This document shows, one piece after another, positions 53,714-63,186 of a stretch of 64,000 nt of DNA. Both the position numbers and the translations under genes were made by a program. The stretch covers positions 1 through 64,000 of the forward strand of contig NZ_ARQI01000129.1 in assembly GCF_000384655.1 (NCBI RefSeq). The letters are read 5' to 3'. This stretch comes from Brachyspira innocens ATCC 29796 (lineage in GTDB: Bacteria; Spirochaetota; Brachyspiria; Brachyspirales; Brachyspiraceae). Each line of letters begins with the position of its first letter. The first letter of the stretch is position 1. The notes under the pieces were generated by a model. The model had not been told where the DNA came from. It ran no database searches and saw only the letters and a program-made list of their open reading frames with translations.

Positions 53714-55471
53714 TTAACCAATAGTTACATCGCTTGTAGGCAGATCTATTATTCCATATTTTCCCTGCTTAATAGAACCTATACTCATAAATAAAGTAAG
53801 ATACCCTACTCTGCCTATGAACATCAAGAGTATAAGTATTAATTTGCTCCATATTGTAACTGTAGGTGTTATACCCAAAGAAAGACCTACTGTACTTATA
53901 GCCGATACTGCCTCAAAAAGTATAGGCATCATAGTTTTTGATTTTTCTATATAAAACATAATAAATGAAGCAAGTACTGAAATACTTATAGCAAGCGTAA
54001 CTATAGCAACAGATTTATTAACAGTATCACTTTTTATTTTTCTGCCATTAACTACAATATACGGTCTGTTAAAAATTGCTGTAATTACTGAAAACATAAA
54101 TACAAATAATGTAGTAGTTTTTACGCCCCCTCCTGTACTGTTTGGAGAAGCACCTACAAACATCAAAAATATCACTACTCCTATAGTAACAGTACTCATA
54201 GAATTATATGCTATAGTTTCAAATCCTGCTGTTCTAGGACTCACACTTTGAAATAGGGAAACTAATATTTTTTCTTTTAAAGGCAAATCCTTTAAAGAAT
54301 TTGAATATTCATTAAAAAATATAAAAACACTTCCTACTATTATTAAAATAACACTTGTATATATAACTATTCTAGCCTGAACATCAAATACATATCTTTG
54401 TCCTTTTATCTTATTAATTACAGCCCTTGATACTGTAAGCATTACTGGATATCCTATACCTCCAAGAGTAATAAGAAGCATAATAGTAACATTCACTGTA
54501 ATATTGGCAGAATACTGATGAAGATTATCTGTATAAAGAGAAAATCCTGCATTACAAAAAGCACTTATAGAATGAAATACAGAAGAGAATATACGCATTC
54601 CCAATTTACTGTCAGTTTCCATAACTGTAAATAAAGAAACTGCTCCCAACAACTCTATAAAAAATGTTGATAAAAAAATTACTTTTACAGTTGATTGTAT
54701 TATATCTTTATTTTGAGTATTAAACATCTCTAAAGTTCTAACCCTATCCTGAACACTTCCTTTATTTACCGAAAATAAAAGTACTATTGCCGATATGGAC
54801 ATAATACCAAGTCCGCCTATTTGTATAAGTGTTATTAATACAACTTGACCAAACAATGTAAACTCTTTGGATATATCTATGACACTAAGACCTGTAACAC
54901 ATACCGCACTAGTAGCTGTAAATAATGCATCAACAAATGATAATTTACCGCTTACTGTACTTAAAGGAAGATATAATAATAAACTTCCTAATGTGATAAC
55001 AAATATAAAAGAGGCTATAATCATCTGATATAATGTAAACTTAGAATATGAAAGCCTAAGCCAATTTATAACTATAACCAAAAAGAAAAGTATTGACCCT
55101 GCTATAGTCCATATTATTCTATTTGCATATATATCATAATATTTTTTGCTGAAAAAATTAAGAAGTAAAAGACCTATAAGCTGAATGATAGGAACTACTA
55201 TATAAAGTTTTCTAGGTGCTATTCTTATTTGATCTATAAGTATAAAAACAAAACAAACTGTAATAACATTAATTATCTTATCATAATTAGCTATATAAAA
55301 ATTATCAGCATTGACTTGTCTTATCTGCATAAGAAGAACAAATATTGCAAATATAGAACCTGCTATTGCTGCTAAATTTGATACTCTTTTAAAAAACTCA
55401 TCTATAGTCTGTATTATATTTTTATTATTATTTATATTATTATCTGTTCTATTATTAAATATATTTTTCAT
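53714..55471 (-). CDS. K+ transporter, TrkH/KtrB family
   Basis: The 585 residues include an extra N-terminal set of about four helices (30-150) before the TrkH/KtrB core. The four selectivity-filter loops are recognisable: TSAVCVTGLSV near 190, SISAFCNAGFSL near 302, SVSPRTAGFET near 410 and SAISTVGLSLG near 530. It imports K+ (with Na+ or H+) and needs a TrkA/KtrA regulatory subunit, not present in the window. The stop lies four bases before the preferred yqeC-mocA start, so the two are co-transcribed though unrelated in function. Confidence 0.88.
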   Translation of the reverse strand: MKNIFNNRTDNNINNNKNIIQTIDEFFKRVSNLAAIAGSIFAIFVLLMQIRQVNADNFYIANYDKIINVITVCFVFILIDQIRIAPRKLYIVVPIIQLIGLLLLNFFSKKYYDIYANRIIWTIAGSILFFLVIVINWLRLSYSKFTLYQMIIASFIFVITLGSLLLYLPLSTVSGKLSFVDALFTATSAVCVTGLSVIDISKEFTLFGQVVLITLIQIGGLGIMSISAIVLLFSVNKGSVQDRVRTLEMFNTQNKDIIQSTVKVIFLSTFFIELLGAVSLFTVMETDSKLGMRIFSSVFHSISAFCNAGFSLYTDNLHQYSANITVNVTIMLLITLGGIGYPVMLTVSRAVINKIKGQRYVFDVQARIVIYTSVILIIVGSVFIFFNEYSNSLKDLPLKEKILVSLFQSVSPRTAGFETIAYNSMSTVTIGVVIFLMFVGASPNSTGGGVKTTTLFVFMFSVITAIFNRPYIVVNGRKIKSDTVNKSVAIVTLAISISVLASFIMFYIEKSKTMMPILFEAVSAISTVGLSLGITPTVTIWSKLILILLMFIGRVGYLTLFMSIGSIKQGKYGIIDLPTSDVTIG

Positions 55472-55538
55472 AAACTAATCTTTATTTTTGTAGTATTAGT
55501 ATTTTAATATATATTTAATTATATGTAAATATATAATT

Positions 55539-56663
55539 TTATTTTTTGCCTCTGTTGATATCATAATCGCCTCTCATTCCAGTAAGAATATATCCGATAT
55601 TTTTCATATTATTTTTTAAACTTTCAACACCTTCAGCAGATTCAGTCCCAGTAGATATTTTATCATTGTATAATAAATATTTTTTTCTAACGTCCATAGG
55701 AGATAAATTCGGCATAACAACATTAGAACCATGAAGTATTCCTAATTCTCTGCCTCCTTCTTTTATAGTACCTAAAGCCGTAGTAGCGGGTATCAATGCT
55801 AAAGGAAAAATTAAACGAAGTATGCTTATAAGTATTAAAGTAAGTTCAAGTTCCCCTTTTTTTTCATTAGCAAAAGGTGTATCTTTATGCGGCAAAAACG
55901 GTCCTATACCTATCATCTCTGGTTTTATCTCCTGCATAAATACTAAATCATCTGCAATATTTTCTAAAGTTTGATAAGGACTTCCAACCATAATGCCTGT
56001 GCCTGTTTGAAATCCTAACTTTTTTAAATTTCTTAAGCATTCTTTTCTATTATTCAAACTCATCTCCATTGGGTGAAGTTTTGAATAATGAATATTATCC
56101 GAAGTTTCATGCCTTAATAAAAATCTGTCAGCTCCTTTTTCTTTTAATACTCTGTAATACTCTTCTTCTTTCTCCCCTATTGATAATGTTAATGCACAGT
56201 CTGGAAATTTATTTTTAATTGCCTCTACTATATCAGACATTATATTTATATTATAATAAGGATCTTCTCCTCCTTGCAAAACAAAAGTTCTAAATCCTAT
56301 TTCATATCCAAGTTCGCAGCATGATAAAATATCTTCTTTACTCAATCTGTATCTTTCAGCATTTTTATTGCTCTTTCTTATACCGCAGTATATGCAGTCA
56401 TTTTTGCAGTAATTAGTAAACTCTATAAGACCACGCATAAAAACATACTTTCCGAATATTTTATCTGCCTTTTCCCTAGCCTTTACTCTAAGATATTCTT
56501 TTAATTCTTTTACGCTCTCTTCTTCTTTATGAGTCAATTGTTTTTTATTAATATTATTATCATACTCAAAAGATGATAATAAAAATAAAGCATCATCATA
56601 AGATATGCTTTCTTCTTTATCTATTTTGTTAATAATTTCTTTTGCTCTGTTTATATCAATCAA
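55539..56663 (-). CDS. hydE: [FeFe] hydrogenase maturase HydE
   Basis: The 374 residues are a radical-SAM TIM barrel with the cluster motif CKNDCIYCG at about C86, C90, C93, then YRLSKEDIL, FVLQGGEDPYY near 144 and RHETSDNIHYSKLHP near 203. GTGIMVGSPYQTLENIADDL near 241 and IGIGPFLPHKDTPF near 272 are HydE blocks. It helps build the diiron subcluster of [FeFe] hydrogenase. The best start is TTG 56663, with AAAGG upstream. It is separated from hydF by the second Rpn gene. Confidence 0.92.
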   Translation of the reverse strand: MIDINRAKEIINKIDKEESISYDDALFLLSSFEYDNNINKKQLTHKEEESVKELKEYLRVKAREKADKIFGKYVFMRGLIEFTNYCKNDCIYCGIRKSNKNAERYRLSKEDILSCCELGYEIGFRTFVLQGGEDPYYNINIMSDIVEAIKNKFPDCALTLSIGEKEEEYYRVLKEKGADRFLLRHETSDNIHYSKLHPMEMSLNNRKECLRNLKKLGFQTGTGIMVGSPYQTLENIADDLVFMQEIKPEMIGIGPFLPHKDTPFANEKKGELELTLILISILRLIFPLALIPATTALGTIKEGGRELGILHGSNVVMPNLSPMDVRKKYLLYNDKISTGTESAEGVESLKNNMKNIGYILTGMRGDYDINRGKK

Positions 56664-56773
56664 ATTTATATTCCTTTACATATAAAAATATAATAAACTT
56701 TTATAAGAATAAAATATACATTAAAACAAAATAATATAATCTATATAAATTAAATAGTTTTAGAAAATATTTA

Positions 56774-57700
56774 TTAAAGTTCTTCTATTTCTTTTATACT
56801 AAGTCCAGTAATATCGCTTATTAGTGATATATCTATATTTTTATTTTTCATATTTTTTGCAGTTAATATTTGATTTTTTTTTATACCTTGTTCTATACCC
56901 TTCTCCATACCTTGTTCTATACCCTTCTCCATACCTTGTTCTATACCCTTCTCTATACCTTTTTTAAAACCTTCTTCAATGCCTAATCTTCTCTCTTCCT
57001 CAAGCATTATTTGATTACCATATAGATAAGCCTCTCTTTTATCATATTCATTCATCATTAATCTATCTTTAATAAAGTTATTGTATCTTCTCTGTACTTC
57101 TTCCATTATAGGCTTTTCTTTAACTAACTCAGACATAATTATCTCCTTATTATCTTTTTCTTTCATAGTGAAAAATTTAATCCAGCAATCTAAATCTTTA
57201 TCTAATAAATTGTCTTTAAATTTCTTAAGTTCAATTATATGTATTTGCAAATGATCAGTAAGAAGTCTTTTGCTATTTGTGTCGTAAATCATATAGCAAG
57301 AGTGAACATTATTTGAGTCATCTAAATTAAAATTAAGCAAATTTATACTAACAACTGGAGTTAAAGCATCATACTTCTCCCCCTGCTTTAATAGCTTGCT
57401 ATAATTGGAAGCCCAATAATATAATATTCTTTCTGGAAATCTTGAGTTTCCTTGAAGCTGAATCTCTATTATAACAACTGTACCATTTTGTGTAATACAT
57501 TTAACATCAACTATAGTTTCTTTATTTTGATAATTTTCCTTATAATTAAATGGAGTAAGTATTTCCACACTTCTAAAAGTTTTCATATTAGCGTCAAGCA
57601 TTGTAGAGTTAATAAAATCAAGTAATATTAAATTGCTGTCTTTAGATGAGAATAAATATCTCACAAAATAATCATTTAAAACATTAATATCTCTTCTCAT
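56774..57700 (-). CDS. Rpn family PD-(D/E)XK nuclease / putative transposase, second copy
   Basis: The 308-residue paralogue of the gene at 81-1046 has NDYFVRYLFSSKDSN near 9, IVDVKCITQNGTVVIIEIQ near 69-87, YYWASNYSKLLKQG near 100 and SINLLNFNL near 123. The tail has longer repeat units (G-I-E-Q-G-M-E-K) and ends GLSIKEIEEL. The nuclease core is intact (D-x-K and E-I-Q). It splits the hyd maturation genes, yet has its own promoter, and its strand agrees with theirs. Such genes are commonly mobile or spread by recombination; no flanking repeats are seen. Confidence 0.85.
   Translation of the reverse strand: MRRDINVLNDYFVRYLFSSKDSNLILLDFINSTMLDANMKTFRSVEILTPFNYKENYQNKETIVDVKCITQNGTVVIIEIQLQGNSRFPERILYYWASNYSKLLKQGEKYDALTPVVSINLLNFNLDDSNNVHSCYMIYDTNSKRLLTDHLQIHIIELKKFKDNLLDKDLDCWIKFFTMKEKDNKEIIMSELVKEKPIMEEVQRRYNNFIKDRLMMNEYDKREAYLYGNQIMLEEERRLGIEEGFKKGIEKGIEQGMEKGIEQGMEKGIEQGIKKNQILTAKNMKNKNIDISLISDITGLSIKEIEEL
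56886..56957 (-). repeat. 24-bp tandem repeat inside second Rpn gene
   Basis: Three head-to-tail 24-bp units (56886-56909, 56910-56933, 56934-56957; the last with one change) encode eight residues each. Unit length and sequence differ from the 12-bp repeat of the first Rpn gene, but both encode G-I-E-type helices and both keep the frame. Confidence 0.88.
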
Positions 57701-57706
57701 AATATT

Positions 57707-57734
57707 ATTATACTAAAATAAATATAAATGTAAA
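57707..57734 (-). promoter_or_regulatory. Promoter of second Rpn gene, leaderless-type
   Basis: Minus-strand TTTACA (57729-57734), 16-base spacer and TATAAT (57707-57712), six bases (aatatt) before the ATG at 57700. It closely matches the promoter of the first Rpn gene. Confidence 0.7.
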
Positions 57735-57811
57735 GTTATAAATAAAAACATCATTACATATAAAAATACACACTATTTTTATTAATGAATTATTTTAATC
57801 ACTTTATATTA

Positions 57812-58996
57812 TTAAATATATTTCACCCCATTAATTTTAGCTATAGTCATACCATAATTAGTTATAGGAACATTCTGCTCTTCGCATATTCTTATCCTAT
57901 TTAAAATATGCTTTCTAGTACCCATACACCCGCCGCAATGTATTACCAAATCATATTTAGACAAATCGTCTGGAAAATCATTTCCTACAGCATAGTCGAT
58001 ATCAAAGTCAAAACCAAATTTCTTTTTTAAAAGATTAGGTATTTTTACTCTTCCAATATCACCCTCCAAAGGAACATGGGTACAGCTTTCTGCAATTAAT
58101 AATTTGCTCTCTTTTGTAAGATTGTCTATAAAGTCAGCACCTCTTTTATATACTTCTTCATTTCCTTTGTATCTTGCAAAAAGTACAGAAAATGAAGTTA
58201 AAAGACTTTCCTCTGGTTTTAACTTTTCTACTTCTTTGAATACTTGAGAATCTGTTATTATTACTTTAGGAGGCTTACTCAATGCTCTAATAGCTTTTTC
58301 AAATTTATCAAAAGTAGAAGCTATGATTACAGCTTTATTGTCTAGTATATCTCTTATAGTCTGCACTTGCGGAAGTATAAGACGCCCCTTTGGTGCTTGA
58401 ATATCCTGAGGCATAACAAGCATTACAATATCATCTTCTTTAATTATATGTCCTGTTATACTAATTTCTTCTGTTTTTGGAATTGATAATTTTATAGCTT
58501 CTATTAGATTATCAATATTAAATCTATTATTTGCACTAATAGAAATAACTTCTAAATCGAACATTTCTTTTATATTCTGTTCTATATTTTTATAGTTATC
58601 GTTTAAATCTATTTTGTTTAATACAGCTATAACAGGTATCTCTAAACCAAAAAGCTCATTTTTCCATTTTAATTCAAGCAAATAATCATTATTAATAAAA
58701 GAAGCATCAAATACAAGCAAAGCAATATCAGTAGATTCCATAATTTTTCTAGTTTTATGTATTCTTAAAACACCAAGCTCACCCTCATCATCAAAACCAG
58801 CAGTATCAACTATGGCACATGCTCCTATACCGTTTATTTCTATAGCTTTTTTAACAGGGTCTGTAGTAGTTCCTGCAGTATCAGATACTATTGCTACATC
58901 TTGATTGGCAATTGCATTAATAATACTGGATTTACCTGCATTTCTTCTTCCAAATATTGCAATATGCGTTCTGTTTGAATTTGGTGTGGTATTCAT
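57812..58996 (-). CDS. hydF: [FeFe] hydrogenase maturation GTPase HydF
   Basis: The 394 residues begin with a GTPase domain: P-loop GRRNAGKSS at 16-24, DTAGFDDEGELG near 61 and NKIDL near 127. A dimerisation part follows, and the C-terminal 4Fe-4S domain carries ESCTHVPLEGDIGRVKIPNLL near 303 and HCGGCMGTRKHILNR near 353, the HydF Cys set. It is the scaffold that receives the 2Fe subcluster from HydE and HydG and delivers it to the hydrogenase. The hydrogenase itself is not in the window. Confidence 0.94.
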   Translation of the reverse strand: MNTTPNSNRTHIAIFGRRNAGKSSIINAIANQDVAIVSDTAGTTTDPVKKAIEINGIGACAIVDTAGFDDEGELGVLRIHKTRKIMESTDIALLVFDASFINNDYLLELKWKNELFGLEIPVIAVLNKIDLNDNYKNIEQNIKEMFDLEVISISANNRFNIDNLIEAIKLSIPKTEEISITGHIIKEDDIVMLVMPQDIQAPKGRLILPQVQTIRDILDNKAVIIASTFDKFEKAIRALSKPPKVIITDSQVFKEVEKLKPEESLLTSFSVLFARYKGNEEVYKRGADFIDNLTKESKLLIAESCTHVPLEGDIGRVKIPNLLKKKFGFDFDIDYAVGNDFPDDLSKYDLVIHCGGCMGTRKHILNRIRICEEQNVPITNYGMTIAKINGVKYI

Positions 58997-59074
58997 ATTT
59001 TATCCCATTTGTTTATAATATATATATATTTTATTAAAAACTTATTTTTTTATTTAATATTATTCTATAAAATA

Positions 59075-59110
59075 CACCGAGCAAATAAAATTATATTTTT
59101 CTGCTCGGTG
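59075..59110 (-). terminator. Hairpin between hydG and hydF
   Basis: Perfect 9-bp GC-rich stem caccgagca / tgctcggtg with an 18-base loop; on the minus strand it is followed by tatttta, a weak U tract. It lies 57 bases past hydG and may terminate or reduce transcription into hydF. Confidence 0.6.
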
Positions 59111-59166
59111 AAATAAATATCTCATAAAATTAAATCAATAATTTATACATCAATATATAAAATTAA

Positions 59167-60591
59167 TTAAAATTTAAAATCTCTTCTTCCTTCATCTATG
59201 CCTTTTAAAGCATCAACCAATTTCATTTTTACCTTTTCATTAGGTACTCTCTCTATCTCATTTGCCATAACTTTATCTATAGATTTTTTAGTTTCTTCTT
59301 TGGCATAATCGTTTTCATATTCTTTTAAAGTTATTATAGCATTGGCCTGACAGAAATTTTTTATTTGTCCGCTCTTAGCAAAAGCCATAAATCTGTCTCC
59401 TGTTCTTCCTTCTCTATAGCAAGCTGTACAGAAACTAGGAAGATATCCAATATCAGAAAGCCATTTTATAATATCATCAAGCGAACGGTTATCAGATATT
59501 TCAAACTGTTTTGAGTTCTCTTCTTCCTCTTCAACATATCCTCCAACACTAGTTCTTGAACCTCCGCTTATTTGAGAAACACCAACCTCTAATGCCTCCT
59601 CTCTTGATTTTTGACTCTCTCTTGTAGAAACTATTATACCAGTATAAGGAACAGCAATTCTTAAAACCGCAACTATCTTTTTAAATAAACTATCAACAAT
59701 AGCATTAGGGAAACTTTTAACATCAACATCATCAGCAGGTCTTATTCTAGGAACACTTATAGTATGAGGTCCGCAGCCAAAAGTATCTTCTAAGTGTTTA
59801 GCATGATAAAGCATAGCGGTAAAATCATATTTATAATCATAAAGCCCAAATAATACGCCTATACCTACATCATCAATACCGCCTTCCATAGCTCTGTCCA
59901 TTGCCTCAGTATGATATTCATAATTGCTTTTAGGTCCGCTTGGGTGAACTTTTTCATAAGTAGGTTTATGATAAGTTTCTTGGAATAATACATAAGTACC
60001 TATTCCTGCATCTTTTAACTTTTTATAATTTTCAACTGTAGTAGCTGCAATATTAACATTAACTCTTCTAATAGCTCCGTTTTTATGTTTAATGCTGTAT
60101 ATTGTTTTTATAGATTCAAGTAGATATTCCATACTAGCATAATCTGGGTCTTCTCCAGTTTCTAATGCTAGTCTTTTATGCCCCATATCCTGCAATGCTG
60201 TAACTTCTGCTCTAATCTCATCTTGAGTTAATTGCTTTCTTGCTATATGGCTATTTTTAGCATGATAAGGACAGTAGACACATCCGTTTATACAATAGTT
60301 AGATAAATAAAGCGGAGCAAATAAAACTATTCTTTTACCATATATTTCTAATTTGATTTTCTTTGCTATTTCAAACATCTCATTTTCAGCATCTTTGTCA
60401 TTGCAAAGAAGTAAAGCTAATGCCTCATAAGGTTCAAGACCTTTCATTAGACTTGCCTTATCTAATATCTCTCTTATATTATAATCGCCGCTTTCTACTT
60501 TGGATATGGTTTTTAATATCTCTTCATCATTAATAAACTCATTTGCATTTCTTGATTTAGAATCGTACTTGAATAAAGTTTCTAAAGACAT
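59167..60591 (-). CDS. hydG: [FeFe] hydrogenase maturase HydG (tyrosine lyase)
   Basis: The 474 residues are a ThiH-like radical-SAM enzyme. The SAM cluster is YCINGCVYCPYH with C100, C104, C107, and the second, dangler-iron cluster is in CTACYREGRTGDRFMAFAKSG near 394, followed by FCQANAI. GHKRLALETGEDP near 150 and QETYHKPTYEKVHPSGPKSNYEYH near 203 are typical. It cleaves tyrosine to CO and cyanide ligands for the hydrogenase cluster. The TM1266-type gene is 32 bases upstream on the same strand. Confidence 0.95.
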   Translation of the reverse strand: MSLETLFKYDSKSRNANEFINDEEILKTISKVESGDYNIREILDKASLMKGLEPYEALALLLCNDKDAENEMFEIAKKIKLEIYGKRIVLFAPLYLSNYCINGCVYCPYHAKNSHIARKQLTQDEIRAEVTALQDMGHKRLALETGEDPDYASMEYLLESIKTIYSIKHKNGAIRRVNVNIAATTVENYKKLKDAGIGTYVLFQETYHKPTYEKVHPSGPKSNYEYHTEAMDRAMEGGIDDVGIGVLFGLYDYKYDFTAMLYHAKHLEDTFGCGPHTISVPRIRPADDVDVKSFPNAIVDSLFKKIVAVLRIAVPYTGIIVSTRESQKSREEALEVGVSQISGGSRTSVGGYVEEEEENSKQFEISDNRSLDDIIKWLSDIGYLPSFCTACYREGRTGDRFMAFAKSGQIKNFCQANAIITLKEYENDYAKEETKKSIDKVMANEIERVPNEKVKMKLVDALKGIDEGRRDFKF

Positions 60592-60623
60592 AAAATATAC
60601 TCCTATTTTATAATTAAACTGTA

Positions 60624-60875
60624 TTACTTTTTACTGGCATAAAGTGCTTTAGCAGAAACATTTTCAATCATGCCAAGTTTGCCTGTTAAACTATTAATTT
60701 TATCGATAGGAGCATTTAATACTATGCTTATGATATTTATATTTTCTTCTCTGTAAGGTATGCCCATTCTTCCTATAACAAAATCACTGTAGCTATGAAG
60801 AATTTCATTCACCTTTGCCGCAGCATTGGTGTCTTCAATTATTATACCTATAACAGCAATTCTATTATTTTCCAT
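60624..60875 (-). CDS. TM1266 family iron-only hydrogenase system regulator
   Basis: The 83 residues form a small ACT/NikR-C-like domain: RIAVIGIIIEDTNAAAKVNEILHSYSDFVIGRMGIPYREENINIIS then a C-terminal helix and strand. This matches the putative iron-only hydrogenase system regulator found beside hyd maturation genes. It has no DNA-binding domain of its own. First gene of the hydG unit; its mode of action is unknown. Confidence 0.88.
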   Translation of the reverse strand: MENNRIAVIGIIIEDTNAAAKVNEILHSYSDFVIGRMGIPYREENINIISIVLNAPIDKINSLTGKLGMIENVSAKALYASKK

Positions 60876-61018
60876 AAACTAACAAAAAAGATAAATATAA
60901 TTTTAAAATACATTCCTTTATGATAAACATTAATAGTTATTCACTTAGGTAATTTTATTATAAAACTATAAATTATTTTGTAAATAGTTTTTTATTAATT
61001 TTTTATTAACTTATTGCA

Positions 61019-62845
61019 TTATTTTTCTATATGGAAAAAGCTAACAATATTTTGAAGTTCTTTAGCATCATTATAAAGCGATATAGAAGAAGCAGTAGAC
61101 TCTTCAACTAAAGCAGCATTTTCCTGAGTGATAGAATCCATTTCCATAACTGCTTTATTAACCTGAGCTACTCCAGACTGTTGTTCTACGGCAGCCGAAC
61201 TTATATCTTTTATAATATTTGCAGTTTCTTCAATTTGCTCTTTTATTCCTATAAATAATTGTTCCTGACTTTCTACTATCTCATTAGCCTTATTAATTTT
61301 TTCATATACCTGATTAATTAATTCTGTAATATCTTTAGCAGAAGTCTGACTATTTTGTGCCAAACTTCTAACCTCGCTTGCTACAACAGCAAAACCTTTA
61401 CCTTGATCTCCAGCACGTGCTGCCTCTACTGCTGCATTAAGTGCCAAAATATTAGTCTGAAAAGCAATGCCTTCTATAACTTTTATTATATCTTTAATTT
61501 TCTCACTGTCATTATTAACTTCATTCATACTTTTTACTGTTTCTGATACCACTGAAGCTGCATTTTCTATAGATTCCTTACAGCTATTCATCATATTATT
61601 ACCTTTTACAGAATTATTAGTAGCCATAGATATTGCTGAAGATATTTCTTCCATAGATGAAGCAGTCTCTTCAAGGTTGGCAGCTGTATTTTCTGCTTTA
61701 GCAGCTAAATTCTTATTTCCAGAAGCAAGTGCATTAGCCGCCTGAGACATCTTATCAGCATTATGCAAAGTAGTTTCTATTACTTCTATAAGTTTATATT
61801 TCATATTATGAAAAGAATGTGATAATTCTCCAAGCTCATCTTTTCTATTTAGCTTTCTTTTATGCATAATAAGTCTGCCGCTTTCTATCTCCTTAGCCTC
61901 TTCAACTACAATATTAAGAGGTTTTATTATGCTTCTAGTAAATAAAAATACTACTAATGTCATAATAACCATTGATATAATACCTATAATTATACTTATA
62001 ACAATAATAGATCTATTAACTTCATATATCTCTTCAGTATCCATAGCATAAGCAACTACCCAAGGCTGAGCAGTCATTTTCCTATAAAATCCTTCTCTTA
62101 CACCATATCTTAATTTTCCAGACACAGATGTATCTTGCATTATATTATTATATTCACTTGGAGCCTGATTATTTATTTCTTTAGGATCTGTATCCATTAC
62201 AACTACGGATTTATTATTAACCGTTACTATTCTTCCAGATTTTCCTAATCGTACATTACTAAAATAAGCGTCATATATAGACATTATTTTTATAATAGAA
62301 ACTAAATAACCTATTAATTGATCATTATAATCAAGTATTCTCACCCCTAAAGATATTGTAAGATCACCTGTAGCAGCTGATTTAACAATATCATCTCCAA
62401 AAGCCACTTCTTCTCCCGCTAATAACTTATTCATCATAGTGGGTCTTAAATCCATGAAATTTCGGCCTATTAATTGCGAGTTTCTATCAAAAACTATCAC
62501 ACCTCTTGTATCCATTATAGATATGTTTTCTATAAAATTATTATTTTCTACAAATGATGTTATATCCAAATAAACATTATTACTATAGGCAGCGGCATTT
62601 GAAAAGAAATTTTTTATATTAGCACCGCTCGTATATGATTTGTTAACCATTACCTGAGCATTTAATATAGAATCAAACAAATTAGCATATCCGGCAACAG
62701 TATTCTCAAAGCCTGTATTAGTACTTTCAGTTATTCCTTTATTTGAAAAATATACTGATGCAGATAACAAAAATCCTAGCATTAATATAGACATTAAACT
62801 AATAATAACAGGCAGTTTAAAAGATAAACTATGGATTTTCTTCAT
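61019..62845 (-). CDS. Methyl-accepting chemotaxis protein
   Basis: The 608 residues follow the class I receptor plan. There is a first membrane helix near 8-32, a periplasmic Cache-like sensor to about 280 (IMDTRGVIVFDRNSQLIGRNFMDLRP, VAFGDDIVKSAATGDLTISLGVRI), a second helix near 281-305, a HAMP segment to about 358 and a cytoplasmic signalling domain. The tip is IAFQTNILALNAAVEAARAGDQGKGFAVVASEVRSLAQ near 463-500. The Cache pattern suggests small-molecule ligands such as amino acids or carboxylates. It acts through CheW/CheA at the inner membrane. Monocistronic by spacing. Confidence 0.93.
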   Translation of the reverse strand: MKKIHSLSFKLPVIISLMSILMLGFLLSASVYFSNKGITESTNTGFENTVAGYANLFDSILNAQVMVNKSYTSGANIKNFFSNAAAYSNNVYLDITSFVENNNFIENISIMDTRGVIVFDRNSQLIGRNFMDLRPTMMNKLLAGEEVAFGDDIVKSAATGDLTISLGVRILDYNDQLIGYLVSIIKIMSIYDAYFSNVRLGKSGRIVTVNNKSVVVMDTDPKEINNQAPSEYNNIMQDTSVSGKLRYGVREGFYRKMTAQPWVVAYAMDTEEIYEVNRSIIVISIIIGIISMVIMTLVVFLFTRSIIKPLNIVVEEAKEIESGRLIMHKRKLNRKDELGELSHSFHNMKYKLIEVIETTLHNADKMSQAANALASGNKNLAAKAENTAANLEETASSMEEISSAISMATNNSVKGNNMMNSCKESIENAASVVSETVKSMNEVNNDSEKIKDIIKVIEGIAFQTNILALNAAVEAARAGDQGKGFAVVASEVRSLAQNSQTSAKDITELINQVYEKINKANEIVESQEQLFIGIKEQIEETANIIKDISSAAVEQQSGVAQVNKAVMEMDSITQENAALVEESTASSISLYNDAKELQNIVSFFHIEK

Positions 62846-62912
62846 AATAGACTCCTAAATAATTAGATAAATTTGTATTAAATGAATGATAAGTATAAAA
62901 TTTTATAAATTT

Positions 62913-62941
62913 AGTATAGTAAAATTATATATGAGTGTCAA
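62913..62941 (-). promoter_or_regulatory. Promoter of the chemotaxis receptor gene
   Basis: Minus-strand TTGACA (62936-62941), 17-base spacer and TATACT (62913-62918), 67 bases before the ATG. The rest of the 341-base gap 62846-63186 is AT-rich with no other feature seen. Confidence 0.65.
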
Positions 62942-63186
62942 TAAAATAAATTTAATTTTTATAATTATGAAATTATAAAAGTTTTATTACTGAATGTTTA
63001 AAAATAAGTAATAATCTTAATATTATACTTGCAGCAAAACTAATAATTATTTTAGTAATTAAATTAAACTAATGAAATATTATTATATATATTAGAAATT
63101 ATATTATTTTATAATATAATTAATATATAACTCAGATTTATAATAAAAAGTTTTATTTATATGTAATTGCCGAAATAAGCTGTTAT

